DNA of 64,000 nt from Berghia stephanieae. Lineage: Eukaryota > Mollusca > Gastropoda > Nudibranchia > Aeolidiidae. The notes beneath the pieces were generated by a model. It did no database searches. It saw nothing but the letters and a program-made list of their open reading frames with translations, and had not been told where the DNA came from. Positions 47,197 to 58,900 of this stretch are shown here, piece after piece. Position numbers and translations under genes: made by a program. Positions within the stretch are counted from its first letter, which is position 1, and each line of letters begins with the position of its first letter. The stretch spans positions 136,587,024 through 136,651,023 of the forward strand of contig CM067442.1 of assembly GCA_034508935.3 (NCBI GenBank), in the 5' to 3' direction.

Positions 47197-47232
47197 ATAT
47201 GTGGATTACAAAAAAGGCTTTAAGGTTTAACG

Positions 47233-47907
47233 TTAACCACTTGAGTGCGATGTGGAGCGATGAAATCCTCCTTGGTTGACTGAGTGGAGTGCAATGCGGA
47301 TGAATTCGTCCTCTTGTCTTTGGTCGTATTATCAGTTGTTTACTACCTGAAACAACTAGCAGCTATTTCTAATTTACAAGATGGCTGCTATGACTATTTA
47401 AATGGATGTTTGAAGCAAATTTAGAATTTACACAAAATTAGTGATTTTTGAAGAAAAAACTAGCTGTTAAAATGATTCAAGTCAGGGTGAAATTTCTTCT
47501 AAGAAGAAAGTCTAATTTAAAATACCGTAATCAACTTTTATTTTTATTTTTTTTCGTTCCTTTGTTTTCTCACAGTCAAGAAGAGAAGTGTCACTTCGGC
47601 TTTTCTGGAGTCAAATTAATTTTTTTTTTTTAATTGGGGGTATAAAAATAAAGTGAGTATTTTGGCTTGCCAGCACTTTATACAAGCAAACCACTTCATA
47701 ATGTCAAGATTTCGCTAATTCTATTCAGAAAGTCTATCTAAATTACCCTCTTTCCAAATATGTTTCTTGGTTGAAGGCATTCTTGTTTTAATTTCGAAGG
47801 AAGAGCGAAATTTTTAAAAAATGTACCATGTGTTATCCTGACTTTGCACCATTTAAGCCCGCATTCTGATGCACTTCAAACTTTTAACTCAGCACTCGAG
47901 TGGTTAA
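47233..47907. mobile_element. piggyBac-like non-autonomous element
   Basis: Ends TTAACCACTTGAGTGCGATG and, inverted, TTAACCACTCGAGTGCTGAG, both starting with TTAA, the piggyBac target. About 675 bp, no transposase recognised. Confidence 0.68.
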
Positions 47908-48119
47908 AATTGTGTGAATTTTGTGAAATGATTAAAAGTTTTTATTTCCATATTAACTAAGTGTGATTGAAAATCCTTATCTTATTTTGAATTGGTTAAC
48001 CGTTGTTGTGGGGGGATTTAGTTTTTCTCTCTCCCAATCAGAGTATAGAAGAAAAAATGGTTGACTATTACACATCATTTATTATTATTACTACTGGGGC
48101 TGGGGTTCTTGATTTTCTT

Positions 48120-48572
48120 CTTGCGGCTATAGAGAGGACGTCGGCCACTCTCTTCGCAAGTCAGTAGTCAGTGGTTATCAGCTAATCCTTGGGTTCTTGC
48201 AAAATATAGAAACACGGCCGTTCATTTGAAAAGACTCTTTTGTAGACCAAGATATAATGTAAGGTATTGCTTTAAAATTTCTTCAGACATAGAAAGGTCA
48301 ACTTGACGTCTAGACCAAATTATTTTGAAGATCGATATGGCAACAGCAACACCTGAAATGGAGGATTTAAATGCGGCATCTGGCGATTCTACTGCTACGA
48401 CAGAAGATGCTCCATTTGACGACGTCGAGATGGCTTCAACTGCATCGACATCCTACTCAATAATGGGTTTGATGAAGTGTTTGACTAAGAACCCAAGGAT
48501 TACCTGATAATAGATAACCACTGACTACTGACTTGCGAAGAGAGTGGCTGACGTCCTCTCTATAGCCGCAAG
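48120..48572. mobile_element. Long-TIR element retaining a short ORF
   Basis: Arms of about 85 bp (CTTGCGGCTATAGAGAGGAC at the left, inverse at the right) enclose ~280 bp. A 56-codon frame from ATG 48337 (MATATPEMEDLNAAS, then TTEDAPFDDVEMAS) runs into the right arm. It may be the N-terminus of a parent transposase; family not recognised and target duplication not clear. Confidence 0.65.
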
Positions 48573-49220
48573 TGGGTTCTTTGGTGACGGAAATCTTTTC
48601 AAATGAAGATGGGTTTGTAATAATTGAAATTGTTCCAAAGTTGCAGGGCTTTAGCGATTTTTTTTCCTCCCCTTAATTATTCCCCTCCTTTTAAAAAATA
48701 TCTTGGGGGACAAATGTTTATTTATGTCGGCCCAAAAGTGTGAAAAAGATAAAAACATTTGTAACAGTTTATTACGCTTTTTATTTTACTATCCGTAATG
48801 ATAATCTGAAATATATCTTAAATTTTGTGTCCTTGAAGAGTTGAAAAGTATTAAAGGTTGTTTGAAAGGAGTATATATATATATATATATATGTTATGAT
48901 GGATATTCGTCCAACACTGTTATTTTATAAACCAGATTTATGAAACAAATCAACAATAGCAATCAATCTAGGACACACCATCAGTGTCCTGCAATTGCAG
49001 GAGACTACAATTATTTCACTTTATATTTATCTCGGTCAAGAGAATGGTTATGGATGACTCTCCTATGATTGAAGTCTGAAACTGTCAATTGTTGACATCC
49101 AATTTGAAACTGACAACTGTTGGCATTCGATTTGAAACCGACAATTGTTGGCATCCAATTTGAAACTGACAATTATAATTATAGGCGACCAATTCTTTTT
49201 GTCAAACATTAGTGTCACAA
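48573..49220. other. Intergenic DNA with short direct repeats
   Basis: At 49075-49170 the phrase AATTTGAAACTGACAA(C/T)TGT recurs three to four times. A short (TA)n tract at 48873-48892. No gene. Confidence 0.5.
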
Positions 49221-49221
49221 G

Positions 49222-49648
49222 CGCTGGGTGGGGTCTTTTGACCTCCCTTGGTGGCAGGAGGTCACTTCCTGTGTCTTCTATTACTATTACTCAATATCTG
49301 GTTCAGAGTTGCTGACTCTTTTGTCTTGGAATGGGATTACCCAATTTTGTCCTTATCTGAGAGGGACACAGTCAAATATAAAGTAATATTGTTTTATAAT
49401 CATTTGAGCGTGTTCCTCTTGGTAATGGTAGGATCATGTACTTGTGTCTTGATGGGACTTTAAGGTGATCTCAAACTATGCACATTGATAGTTTGCTCTT
49501 GGAATCTGTTCACATTTCAACCAATCTTCTTCATCTTCCTTTTTCTCTTGAGCTTTTAATTGAAATAAAGAATTTTTTTTTCTCACTGGTGTTGAAATAA
49601 CCTAAGACTGAGTGTCACAAACGCTGTAAAACCCATAAAGTTGTCACA
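49222..49648 (+). repeat. Family R repeat, diverged copy
   Basis: CTGGGTGGGGTCTTTTGACC at the left to AAACGCTGTAAAACCCATAA at the right; more diverged and shorter than other copies. Confidence 0.65.
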
Positions 49649-49669
49649 AGTGTGTTTGTGAAAAAAGTA

Positions 49670-49815
49670 CAGTGGAATCTGCATAAAGTCAACACCTTGT
49701 TGCTCACAAATTTTCTGTTCTGTATCTAGGCGTGTTTCGTTGATAAATTATCATAATGCTTAAAGTCAACCAATCTTTCTGGTCCGGTGGTGTTAGCTCT
49801 ATCAAGATTCCACTG
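49670..49815. mobile_element. Pogo-like MITE (146 bp)
   Basis: TIRs CAGTGGAATCT and inverse AGATTCCACTG, flanked by TA on both sides (49668-49669 and 49816-49817). Confidence 0.75.
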
Positions 49816-50026
49816 TAAATGTGAAAGTACATCCGGTTGTTGCCCAGTTATTATATACACTAACGATCAGTTCAATTTTTTGTTGTTTTTATTTTCAATT
49901 GCCATTCAATTATGCTTGAACTAAAATCCATGGAATTATTCTTAAATAAAGCTGAAAAAAAAAAATGTTTATAGTCTTCTTTCTATATTCTTTTGTATGT
50001 CTTAACTGCGAAAGGTGGAGGATGTA

Positions 50027-51378
50027 CGAGGGCTCTTTCAGATATAACCGAAAAATGCCCATTGCTCAGCAACCAGTGGAGATTTGTTAATTCTGTAAAC
50101 GACATGATATTCCTTATTTCCTTACGGATATTCCCAGAAATTATGAAGTGCATCATTTTGCACAATGAATTTCTAGACGATTTTAAAGATGGCGGCCCAC
50201 CTTGAAACTTGGTCAAAGGAGGAAATCAGAGCTGTCATACGTTTTTTGAACGCCAAAAGCCTGAATCCTACCGAAATTCATAAAGAACTTCAGAGTGTAT
50301 ATGGTGAGCATGTTATAAGCCGTACACAAGTCTATCACTGGTGTAATTTGTTTGAAGCCGGCCATTCGACTTGACAGACAGGGAAGGGAGAGGGTGTTCG
50401 ATAACTGCGACGTCAGAAGACAATGTGAAGCGAGTTGATGAGATTATTGGTCAAGACAGGAGGTTGAAACTTCATGAAATCGCAAGCAGTCTTGAAATTT
50501 CGGAAACTTCTGCCCATAGAATTGTATTTGAACTTGGCTACAGAAAAGTCAGCCCAAGATGGGTTCCTAAGCAATTGACAGACAATCATAAAGAACAAAG
50601 ATTGAACATCTGCAGGGAACTTTTGAGAAGAAGCAAGAGCTCACGCAGGGTTCACGGGCATACTGCCACCGCCGGCGGAGACTTTCTAGGGTACGATGTG
50701 ACTTTTCTTGACAGCATAGTCACCGGTGATGAGACTTGGTTGCACCATTGCACCCCAGAAACAAAGCAAGATTCGATGACATGGAAACATCCATCCTCAC
50801 CTGTCGCGAAGAAATTCAAAGTCATGCGGTCAGCAAAGAAAATAATGGGAACTGTTTTCTGGGACAGTCGTGGTGTTATTTTGTTCGAAACCTTACAACC
50901 TGGAGAAACAATCAATGCTGCAAGGTACTGCCAAACTCTTGACAGCGCCCAGGGCAGTTGACTAACGGGGTCATTTTGCAACACGACAACGCTACACCCC
51001 ACACAGCACGAGGGACGCAAGGTTGGCTAGAGAAATATGGATGGGAGATTTTGCCACACCCACCACACAGTCCAGACCTCGCACCATCTGATTATCACCT
51101 CTTTGGGCCACTGAAACGTGAGCTGGCAGGAAAGCGCTTTGATGTCGATGAAGAGCTTGTTGACCATGTGCGGAAATGGCTACAAAACCTTGACGGAAAT
51201 TTCTTCCGAGAGGGTATCTATTCCATGGTGCGGCGTTGGCAGAAGTGTGTCGACAGACTTGGCTGTTACGTAGAGAAATGGACGAGTCAAGGTATGAACA
51301 CGTGCAAGAATTTTGTTGATAGCATAAAAAAACGCAGATTTTACAGGCATTTTTCGGTTAATTATGAAAGAGCCCTCG
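50027..51378 (+). mobile_element. Mariner element with degraded transposase
   Basis: TIRs of about 33 bp (CGAGGGCTCTTTCAGATATA at 50027, inverse at 51346-51378) are flanked by TA (50025-50026, 51379-51380). The 1352-bp body encodes a mariner transposase: N-terminal HTH (AVIRFLNAKSLNPTEIHKEL), second HTH (KLHEIASSLEISETSAHRIV), WVPKQLT linker, and catalytic TGDETWLHH, LQHDNATPHTA and SPDLAPSDYH, with 34 residues between the second and third Asp (DD34D). The frame breaks near 50370 and near 50950 and a short extra stretch lies near 50650, so this copy is inactive. Intact TIRs and few lesions suggest moderate age. Confidence 0.92.
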
Positions 51379-51517
51379 TACAACTGGTAATGTAGGTGGG
51401 GTTCCTGTGTCTTTTTCCCCCCTATATGTTTTCCAACATGCTTTGTCTTTGTCTTGGAATGAGATTACTTGGTTTTGCTCTGACTGGAATGGGAGAGAAA
51501 CTGTAAAATGTACAGTT

Positions 51518-51914
51518 CTGTCATCTGCATTTTTTGCAGCCGCAAATATCAGGGCGATCAGCAAATTTTGGCAAATTTCCCAAAATGGGCAAATCGTGGC
51601 AAATTTTTGGGGATAAAAGAAGCGAAAAAAAGTGCGAAACTTGAAAAATGTTGCAGCTTTGCCTGGGCCCAAGCCAAAGGAAGCTACTCTCTACGGATAA
51701 TGATCCATTAAAATATTTGTAACAAAGCTATTCACAGTCATTTCATTTCTCAAGTCAAATAAATCGAGTCACTTACACTTCCAACTTCAGTCATGGATCG
51801 TTTCATCAAAAAATATTCAAATAAGGACCCAAAGTGCGGCAAATTTCGGGGGGTTTTTTTTGGCAAATGTTGGCAAATTTTAGGTCCCACTTTGGCAAAA
51901 AATGCAGATGACAG
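51518..51914. mobile_element. TIR element, 397 bp, 6-bp target duplication
   Basis: The ends are perfect 20-base inverted repeats (CTGTCATCTGCATTTTTTGC). The 6-bp target duplication ACAGTT is exact (51512-51517, 51915-51920). The interior has short GGCAAATTT repeats and a small frame starting MDRFIKKYSNKDPK at 51793, possibly a transposase N-terminus. Superfamily uncertain. Confidence 0.85.
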
Positions 51915-52193
51915 ACAGTTATTTGGGAGATTATATTTTTTGTTTTGTAAATCATCTCTCTGCTATGCATTTTATTAATTTCTTGTGTGATACATATAAT
52001 AATTTGTAAACATTCGAGTGTATTCCTCTTAGTGGGGACCTGTGCTTGTGTCTGGATGAGCTTGAGTTTGTTTTTTTTGGAGCTTTTTTTTTATATAGCG
52101 CAATATCCACTAAACGTGCTCAAAGCGCTTTACAAGGGGTCCCTGGTCAACAGCAACATGTAGGATGGGACATAACCCCTGTTAGGCGATATT

Positions 52194-53611
52194 CTGACAT
52201 GGCGGTTTTTTGCAAAAAAAAATCCCAAATTTTGCAAGCTAAAAACAGCAAAATTTGCAAAAATTTTGCAAAAAGTTGCGATTTATTTTCCTAAAAACCC
52301 ATAATTAGTTCATGAAAGAGAAAGGTATTTGTTTTTAAGGGTTTCATGGCGCTTGCAACAAATGTAAGGTCATAGCAGCACCAGTAAAAAGGAAGAAAAT
52401 GGGATCTAGTAAAAAGTTCTAGAATTACAATTAAAGTACCCAAGAAAAAGGAAGAACACGCTATCCGTGTACTTATTTTGAGATTATCTCTGTTTCATCC
52501 TGACACAAGCACAGGTCCCCAGTGATGATAATGAAAATTTGTCAAAAAGGAGGAAAATCTACCGCCCGTCAGTCAAACCCAAATCTAATGCAAATATAAC
52601 ATAGCTATTCATAGTTATTAGTCCTAATGCACTTCTGATCATTAGACACATCCTGGCCTCTTACAAATATAATTTAATGAATTGTCATTTACAATTAAAC
52701 AGTTTAGAGGCCTATAATGTCGCCCACTATATCAAGTGATTATGATAAACTTTTGGCCAAAAGACCAGGAGGTATTTGTTTTTACATAACAAACCCGGTT
52801 AGTGTCTGTATTATTGCAACCTTGTGATGATGCAGCTTATTCATTAGAATCTGTAATTAATTGCAAAACATCAACAAATCAAATTTAAATTAGCCTTTAA
52901 ACAATCATTTCTTAAATCGATCAGCCTAACTTATTATCTCTCTATTACCAAATGATATCTATAAACATAATATGAAGATTGAAGGGTAGAGAGAGGGGGA
53001 GAATTGATGAATTATTTTTTAAAAAATTGTTTTATAATTAGACACAAGTTGTATTGTGTATTAACAAATTCAGAACAATCAAACAAAAACAAAACAAAAA
53101 AATCAAAAAGGAAGAAAAACAAAAAGACAGGTTTATAAAACTTATAAGTATAAGATCGCCAAATGTACTATTTATCATGCTACAGCTAAAAGGTACATAA
53201 ATATTGACATCCATTTGCTCCATCCCCTTCCCTTTCGATCATCATCTCATCCATGGCCACCATGTGTCTTGTGCTACTTTTGACATTTGGCGCCAGTGTG
53301 TCTAGACTAACGTCATAAAGAAGTGTCACCAAAATTCATGCAACTGAGCAGAGGTGTGAAAAAATGATAGAAGGCATTTTTTTTTATTCATGAACTACCA
53401 CTTAGCAGAAAATGTTTGACATGACAAAAACAACGGAACATTTATGAAAAAATCCGCGGGAGATTATCATCACTGGTACCCACTAAATTAAAATTTATTT
53501 TTTATTTTTGGCAAAATCTCGAAAATTTGCAAAAAATTGCAAATTTTGCGGCCGCAATGCAAATCAGCGATTTTTTGCGGCCACAAGCGATGAAAAAAAC
53601 TGCCATGACAG
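52194..53611. mobile_element. TIR element, 1418 bp, 6-bp target duplication
   Basis: Ends CTGACATGGCGGTTTTTTGC and, inverted, CTGTCATGGCAGTTTTTTTC, related to the 51518-51914 ends; target duplication GATATT at 52188-52193 and 53612-53617. The interior holds a partial family R copy (52325-52530, minus) and an 0.8-kb region with a diverged relative at about 60060-60850. No transposase seen. Confidence 0.8.
52325..52530 (-). repeat. Family R tail fragment within the 1418-bp TIR element
   Basis: TTTTTAAGGGTTTCATGGCG through AAAGTACCCAAGAAAAAGG to ACAAGCACAGGTCCCCAGTG. Confidence 0.75.
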
Positions 53612-53829
53612 GATATTACAATTTTTCGGACAAAGACAATGCTGCTAAGGGCCAGGTACTCATTTTACACCTGAGTATGGTGAGAGAATGTAAGTAAAGG
53701 GCCTTTTCCAAGGACTCAACTATGCGCTGAGCGCGAGGCTCGAACCCAGGACCTTCCGACCTGAAAGCGAGTGTCATACCACTAGACCACATAACCGACT
53801 CTTACTCTTAGGTGATCTCAAACTAAGTA

Positions 53830-55366
53830 CAGTGCACTCTGGATACGTCGACGTTGCCTAAGTCGATTTTTTTTTCTTGGTACCTCCCCCTTCTTCCTAT
53901 ATAACATTAGTAAAAAAAAAAAAAAAAATCCACATAAGTCGATTTCACTCAAGTCGTTCTTATCACTCATGACCACAATAAAATCACAAACAAACAAGTA
54001 TTCCCATTGGTTAAAAAAGCTACCAGTAAGAATTGTCACTGGTTAAGAATATCCACGACCGATTGGCGCACATCGATGTGATGTAGGTGCTTTGCCTGAC
54101 GTCCGTGTTCAATGTACATAAGCAGTATCGAATAACTTTGATTTCTTCATCTCAAATTTTACATAGTCGCAAGTTCAAGATTATTTTTTTTTTGGTTCTA
54201 AGCCCAGGCCATCCTATGTGATGGCCCTCTTAATTAGTATCAATTTTATCAAGAATTCAAGTCAAGTCTACAACTACAATGGCAAACCTATCGAGGAAAA
54301 GGAAGATTCAGCTAATCGATGCATTTGAAGTCTGGCATGACAGAAAATCATAGCAGAGGAAATTGGCATACCAGCCATTTCTGTCTTGACAATTTACAAG
54401 AAGCATGGCCTTGACCTAGAGCCTCCTACCCTTCCGCTTTTGGCGAAATAATTTCACTTAATTGGTATACATTCTGCATTCAAGGCAAAAATTCGGCTTT
54501 TCACCTTTCCAATCCAGGAAACTTTTTAAAAATCTCTAGTAAAAAAAAAGTGAGCTACGGCTTATTACGTCAGCATCTCATATGGTCAATCAACACACAT
54601 TTTGTGTGTCTGATTAGTCCCTTCAAAGTGTGTGCAGCTGATGTCAGATATTATAATTTTGTGAAGGGGGTTGGCCCGAAGTATTATTGTTATTATTGTA
54701 TTGACCCCAATATATGAGGTCAATGACCTAGGTAATATTATATGTTGGCCCCAATCGCTAATATTATTGCCTACCGTCAGCTTTTTTCCCCAATTAAATT
54801 TTAGCCCTGTGTATTTGTGTGTGTGCCGGCACGCGCGCGTTTGTTTGATTAAGTGTGTGCTGAAAGGGGGGGGGGGGGGGGGGGGGGGGGGGATCCTGAC
54901 AACGTTAAATCCATCCATTCAATGCTTTGCTCTGAGACTGCCAGAACCTGTGTGTCCTCTATTATTATTTAACCCCCTTTTTAGTCTTTACACAACCTGC
55001 ACATTTTTACACATATTATATTTTATCATTTGAGTACTTTTGGTTTGTCTATTACATTTTCTGTTGCAAAGCATGTCATAGTCAATAAAGTAAGTTGATT
55101 CCGCTTTTTGATCTCAAATTCTGCTTTTTATGTATTCTGATTCTTCTTTGGGGCTATTGGGGATAAGAAAGAGCATCCGATGACCACTACCGGGACCTCT
55201 ACTTCTCTGGTCAATTCAACGCGACCAAGCAACATCAACGAAAAGCGCAACATGAAAGGCCATACTTATTCTAGATTGGCTTGCTTTGTTCACATGCATT
55301 TTTGCTCATTTTGGTTACACTTTTTTCCACTGTCCCCCTGGGCATCGTCTTATCCGGAGTCTACTA
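53830..55366 (+). mobile_element. Pogo-like non-autonomous element
   Basis: Flanked by TA; the left end CAGTGCACTCTGGATACGTC pairs with the inverted right end TAGTAGACTCCGGATAAGAC. Remnant N-terminal HTH of a pogo/CENP-B type transposase at 54280-54440 (MANLSRKRKIQLIDAFE, then KIIAEEIGIPA and IYKKHGLDLE in a shifted frame). The catalytic core is absent. A G-run of about 25 bases at 54867-54891. Confidence 0.75.
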
Positions 55367-55535
55367 TACACGGATAGTGTGCTCTTGGAATCAATTCTCC
55401 TTTGTCTTACTTTTTCTTGGGTGCATTAATTGTTATTCTTTAACTTTTTATAATCCTATTATCCACCTCTTTACAGGTGCTGATATGACCTTAATGTGTG
55501 CAAGCGCATTCAATCCTCAAAAACAAACAACTGGT

Positions 55536-55855
55536 AATGGTTAGAACTTCGACTCTTAGTACCGTCGATTGGGGAAACTTTGCCGCTGTGAATTTGGAGC
55601 ATTTTGAATCAACTCAGCTTTGTTGCAGTTATCGTACCCGTCAGAAGACATGAATTTTTATCAAAGGGAATAATTGACTAAACAATCTCATTGGACCAAA
55701 ATTCAAGAAGCAAAGTCACCCCAGTTGGCAATGATAGATACCCTCCGACTGGCTCAGGGAGAAAATATCACATTGCCCAGTTCAATTCATATCATGCTCC
55801 GAAATTAAATACTAAAATAAAAACAAGATGATTTAGTCCAACTTTTTAAACCAAA
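55536..55855. other. Intergenic gap 3' of EIF3H
   Basis: No repeat or gene recognised. Confidence 0.4.
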
Positions 55856-55861
55856 TTTATT
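55856..55861 (-). terminator. Polyadenylation signal of EIF3H
   Basis: TTTATT on the plus strand (AATAAA on the minus strand), about 53 bases after the stop codon. Confidence 0.6.
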
Positions 55862-55913
55862 TTCTGATTTGATTTTTCTTTAGAAAGAGAGTGGACAAAA
55901 TAAATTGATGAAC

Positions 55914-58900
55914 CTATAAGTCATCTGCATGTAAATTTTCAGCCATGAATAATTTCCCTAAACTCTGAGATGCAAATTGACAGACTTGCTTGCAGTAGTT
56001 TTCCATCTGACCAGATACCAAAGTACAATCCAAGCGTTGTGGGGGAGGCAATGATTTGAACATTTTGTTGACATCCTCCTCTGGCAACGGGTTTTCCCCT
56101 CGTTGTCTCCTTTGAAGATTTTCTTGTTCCTGTAAATGAAATAAAATCAACTCTCCTCAGACCAGATCTTCTAATATTCAAGGCATAAATGCCATTAGGA
56201 TACCAACTGATATCGAATGTCTATGTATTGAACACAACAATAATACACTGGCTTCAATAAAGAGCAAACATTCTTACATGGTGCTAGTATATTAGCCTTC
56301 ACTTTAAAGGATTCTTCTCCGCCAAAAAACTGGAAATATCAAGAATCAATGAACATTTTAAAAATATCCAGGAGTCAGGGAATAATAACTTAAATCTGGT
56401 TGAATTTGATTTTTTAAATGTGGACACCCCCTCCCCCCACCCCCAAATAAAAGGTTTACATATGTTCTGGCTTCATCCAAAAAAATATATTAGGCTTTCA
56501 TTAAGTGTAAGTCAGGAGTTAAGGGACCAGTCTTTGAGATTGTGATGAAAAGTTTATCTTCACTTCATAGCATGACTAAAAAAAAATTATATCAAGTTAC
56601 TTCGAAACAAAACTAATTTTGTCTTGAGTTGACGAATCCAAAACCTGAGGTTCTGACACAGAAAGAACAGTGGCACCTCACAAAAGGGGTAAAAAAAAAA
56701 ATGTGATGACAAAGCATAAACATCACAATTGTGTTTAAAAATGAAAATAGACCCCGAAAAGCTTTTGTCTCTTACTACAATAAATAATTGCTTGATTACT
56801 TCCCTTGAATCTTGATACTCGTGTCTAAATTCAAAAACAATTTTTTATGACAATTATAAGAATAGAATTCGAAATTTGTTTGTACTCGCTTACTATATAG
56901 AGTAAATAAAACAATAACTCAATTCAAATAGTTATCCCAACTCATTAGTACCATAAGATATGCTATAAAAATTATCATATGGCTCCAAAATATGTATCTG
57001 AAACAATAGGGTTCAACAGTTGTGACGTCACTTTCCTCGCAGAACATTGGCAGACGCCAATATCTCCATCACCGCCCTTATGAAATACTTCTCAAACGAG
57101 CATAAAAGTGTATCCAGAGGAGAAACATATGTCTGATCATATTTTGACTTATATACTGCTCAAATGGCATGTGAAAAAGTTCTAGCCAGCATGAAGAATA
57201 AAAAGTACTGATTTCTTTGTTTAGAACCAAGCTGCTGGTTGCTGGGGACGTGGCATCAGACTATTGAATCCTATTTCAAAACATTAATAAAAGCCCTACA
57301 AAGTCCAAAGACAAATAGAAAACAATGAAAAAAATTATGGTTAAAAATATAATTTTTGGAAATTAGAATTTGAACCGATTCGGGATAATGTGGCATAATT
57401 AGAATTTGAACCGATTCGGGATAATGTGTCATCCCTGATTGAGTATTTACCCTTTTCATCAAATATTGTTGTTTGGCCTGCTGTTGTCTGAAGTTATTTC
57501 TCTGGTAGTTCAGGTACTTGTTGGTGTCTAAGGCCACCTCATCCACACACTCCATCAACTGACGCATGTTCTTCTCCAACATCGAACTGGAATATCAACA
57601 AACATTTTATCCATTCAATTAATCCGTATTGATACGTTTAACAGATGAAACTAAAGACATTTCAAACCAGCATAAGATAAATATCTGAACAAGTGTGTAT
57701 AAAAGGTGACAGACAAAGCAAGAAAGAAAAATATTAGAAAAAAAAAAAAAAATCCCAAAAATCAGTCTACCATCTACTGGGGATCGAACTTCAGACCTTC
57801 TGATTACTGGTCAGATGTGCTATCATTACACCACAGAGTCTAAATTAGTAACAATAAAAAAAAAATCTGTTTCCTAAGATGCCGAAAAGGCAAGAAATGC
57901 ATGCCCTGGGACAGAACAATCTGACAAGAAAAGACACACAAGGCTATCCCCCTTCTATAAATTTTATTGTGGACAAACAAAATTCATTAATATGAGACAA
58001 ACGTTTAATGCAGAATTGATGACTACAGGTGAACAATTCATAAATACAATACAACAGACAAACAAATGGTTGCAATACAACAGACAAACAAATGGTTCCA
58101 AACAACAGACAAACAAATGGTTCCAAACAACAGACAAACAAACGGCTGCAATACAACAGACAAACAAATGGCTGCAATACAACAGACAAAACAAATGACT
58201 GCAGTGCAACAGAAAAATGGTGTGCAGTGTACCTTGTTCCCAAATCCAAAGCTGAAAACTTCTGCTCCTTCTTGTTTTTGTCTGACAGTTCACAAAGCAG
58301 GACATTGACCAGATGAGAGTTTCTAAGCACAATGGGAATCTCTTCAAACATGGACTCAAAGTTAATCTTGTGTTTGGTCATGTTTTCAGGGGTAAAGTCA
58401 TTCTCTCTGTAAAATGTCATCATCTCGGGTGTCAGCCTGTACGCTCTCAGGGACAAAAATCCTTGTGAAGTTCTCAATGGATCTGATGGAAAATTACATT
58501 GAAAACTGCAGTCAATAAAGTAAAAATACACCAAACAAACAAACAAAAAAAACAAAAAAAAAAAAAAACAAACAAACAAAAAGCTTGAGCTTTTATAAAA
58601 TGCAACACCCATTAAATGTGTTCAAAGCACTTTACAAAGGGTCTCTGACTAACAGCAACATGTAACACACAGAACAGGACATGATGCTCCCAGGCAACAT
58701 TACAACCACCTTCCCTGACAGAGACAACGCTGTTAATGATCAGCTACTCATTTTACACCTGTACGGTGAGAGAATGCAAGTAAAGAGCATTCACCAAGGA
58801 CTCAACTATGTGCCGAACGAGGCTCGAACCCAGGACCTTCTGATCCAAAAGCAAGTGTCATACCACTAAACCACATAGCCGCAGAGCAATCAACAGATGC

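Larger units (their letters stand above)
52085..53802 (-). repeat. SINE1 copy interrupted by a TIR element
   Basis: Tail half at 52085-52193 (TATATAGCGCAATATCCACT) and head half at 53612-53802 (GAGGCTCGAACCCAGGACCT), with a 1.4-kb insertion between. Inserted in family R. Confidence 0.88.
51390..55535 (+). repeat. Family R copy split by nested insertions
   Basis: Aligns in pieces with 43905-44435: 51390-51517, 51915-52062, 53803-53829 and 55367-55535. The gaps are filled by a TIR element (51518-51914), a SINE1 that itself contains another TIR element, and a pogo-like element (53830-55366). Resumption of the same repeat after each insertion fixes their boundaries. Confidence 0.82.

Noticed and set aside
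58000-58316. Gln/Asn/Thr-rich frames
   Set aside because: Translation of the ~25-bp minisatellite next to an EIF3H exon.
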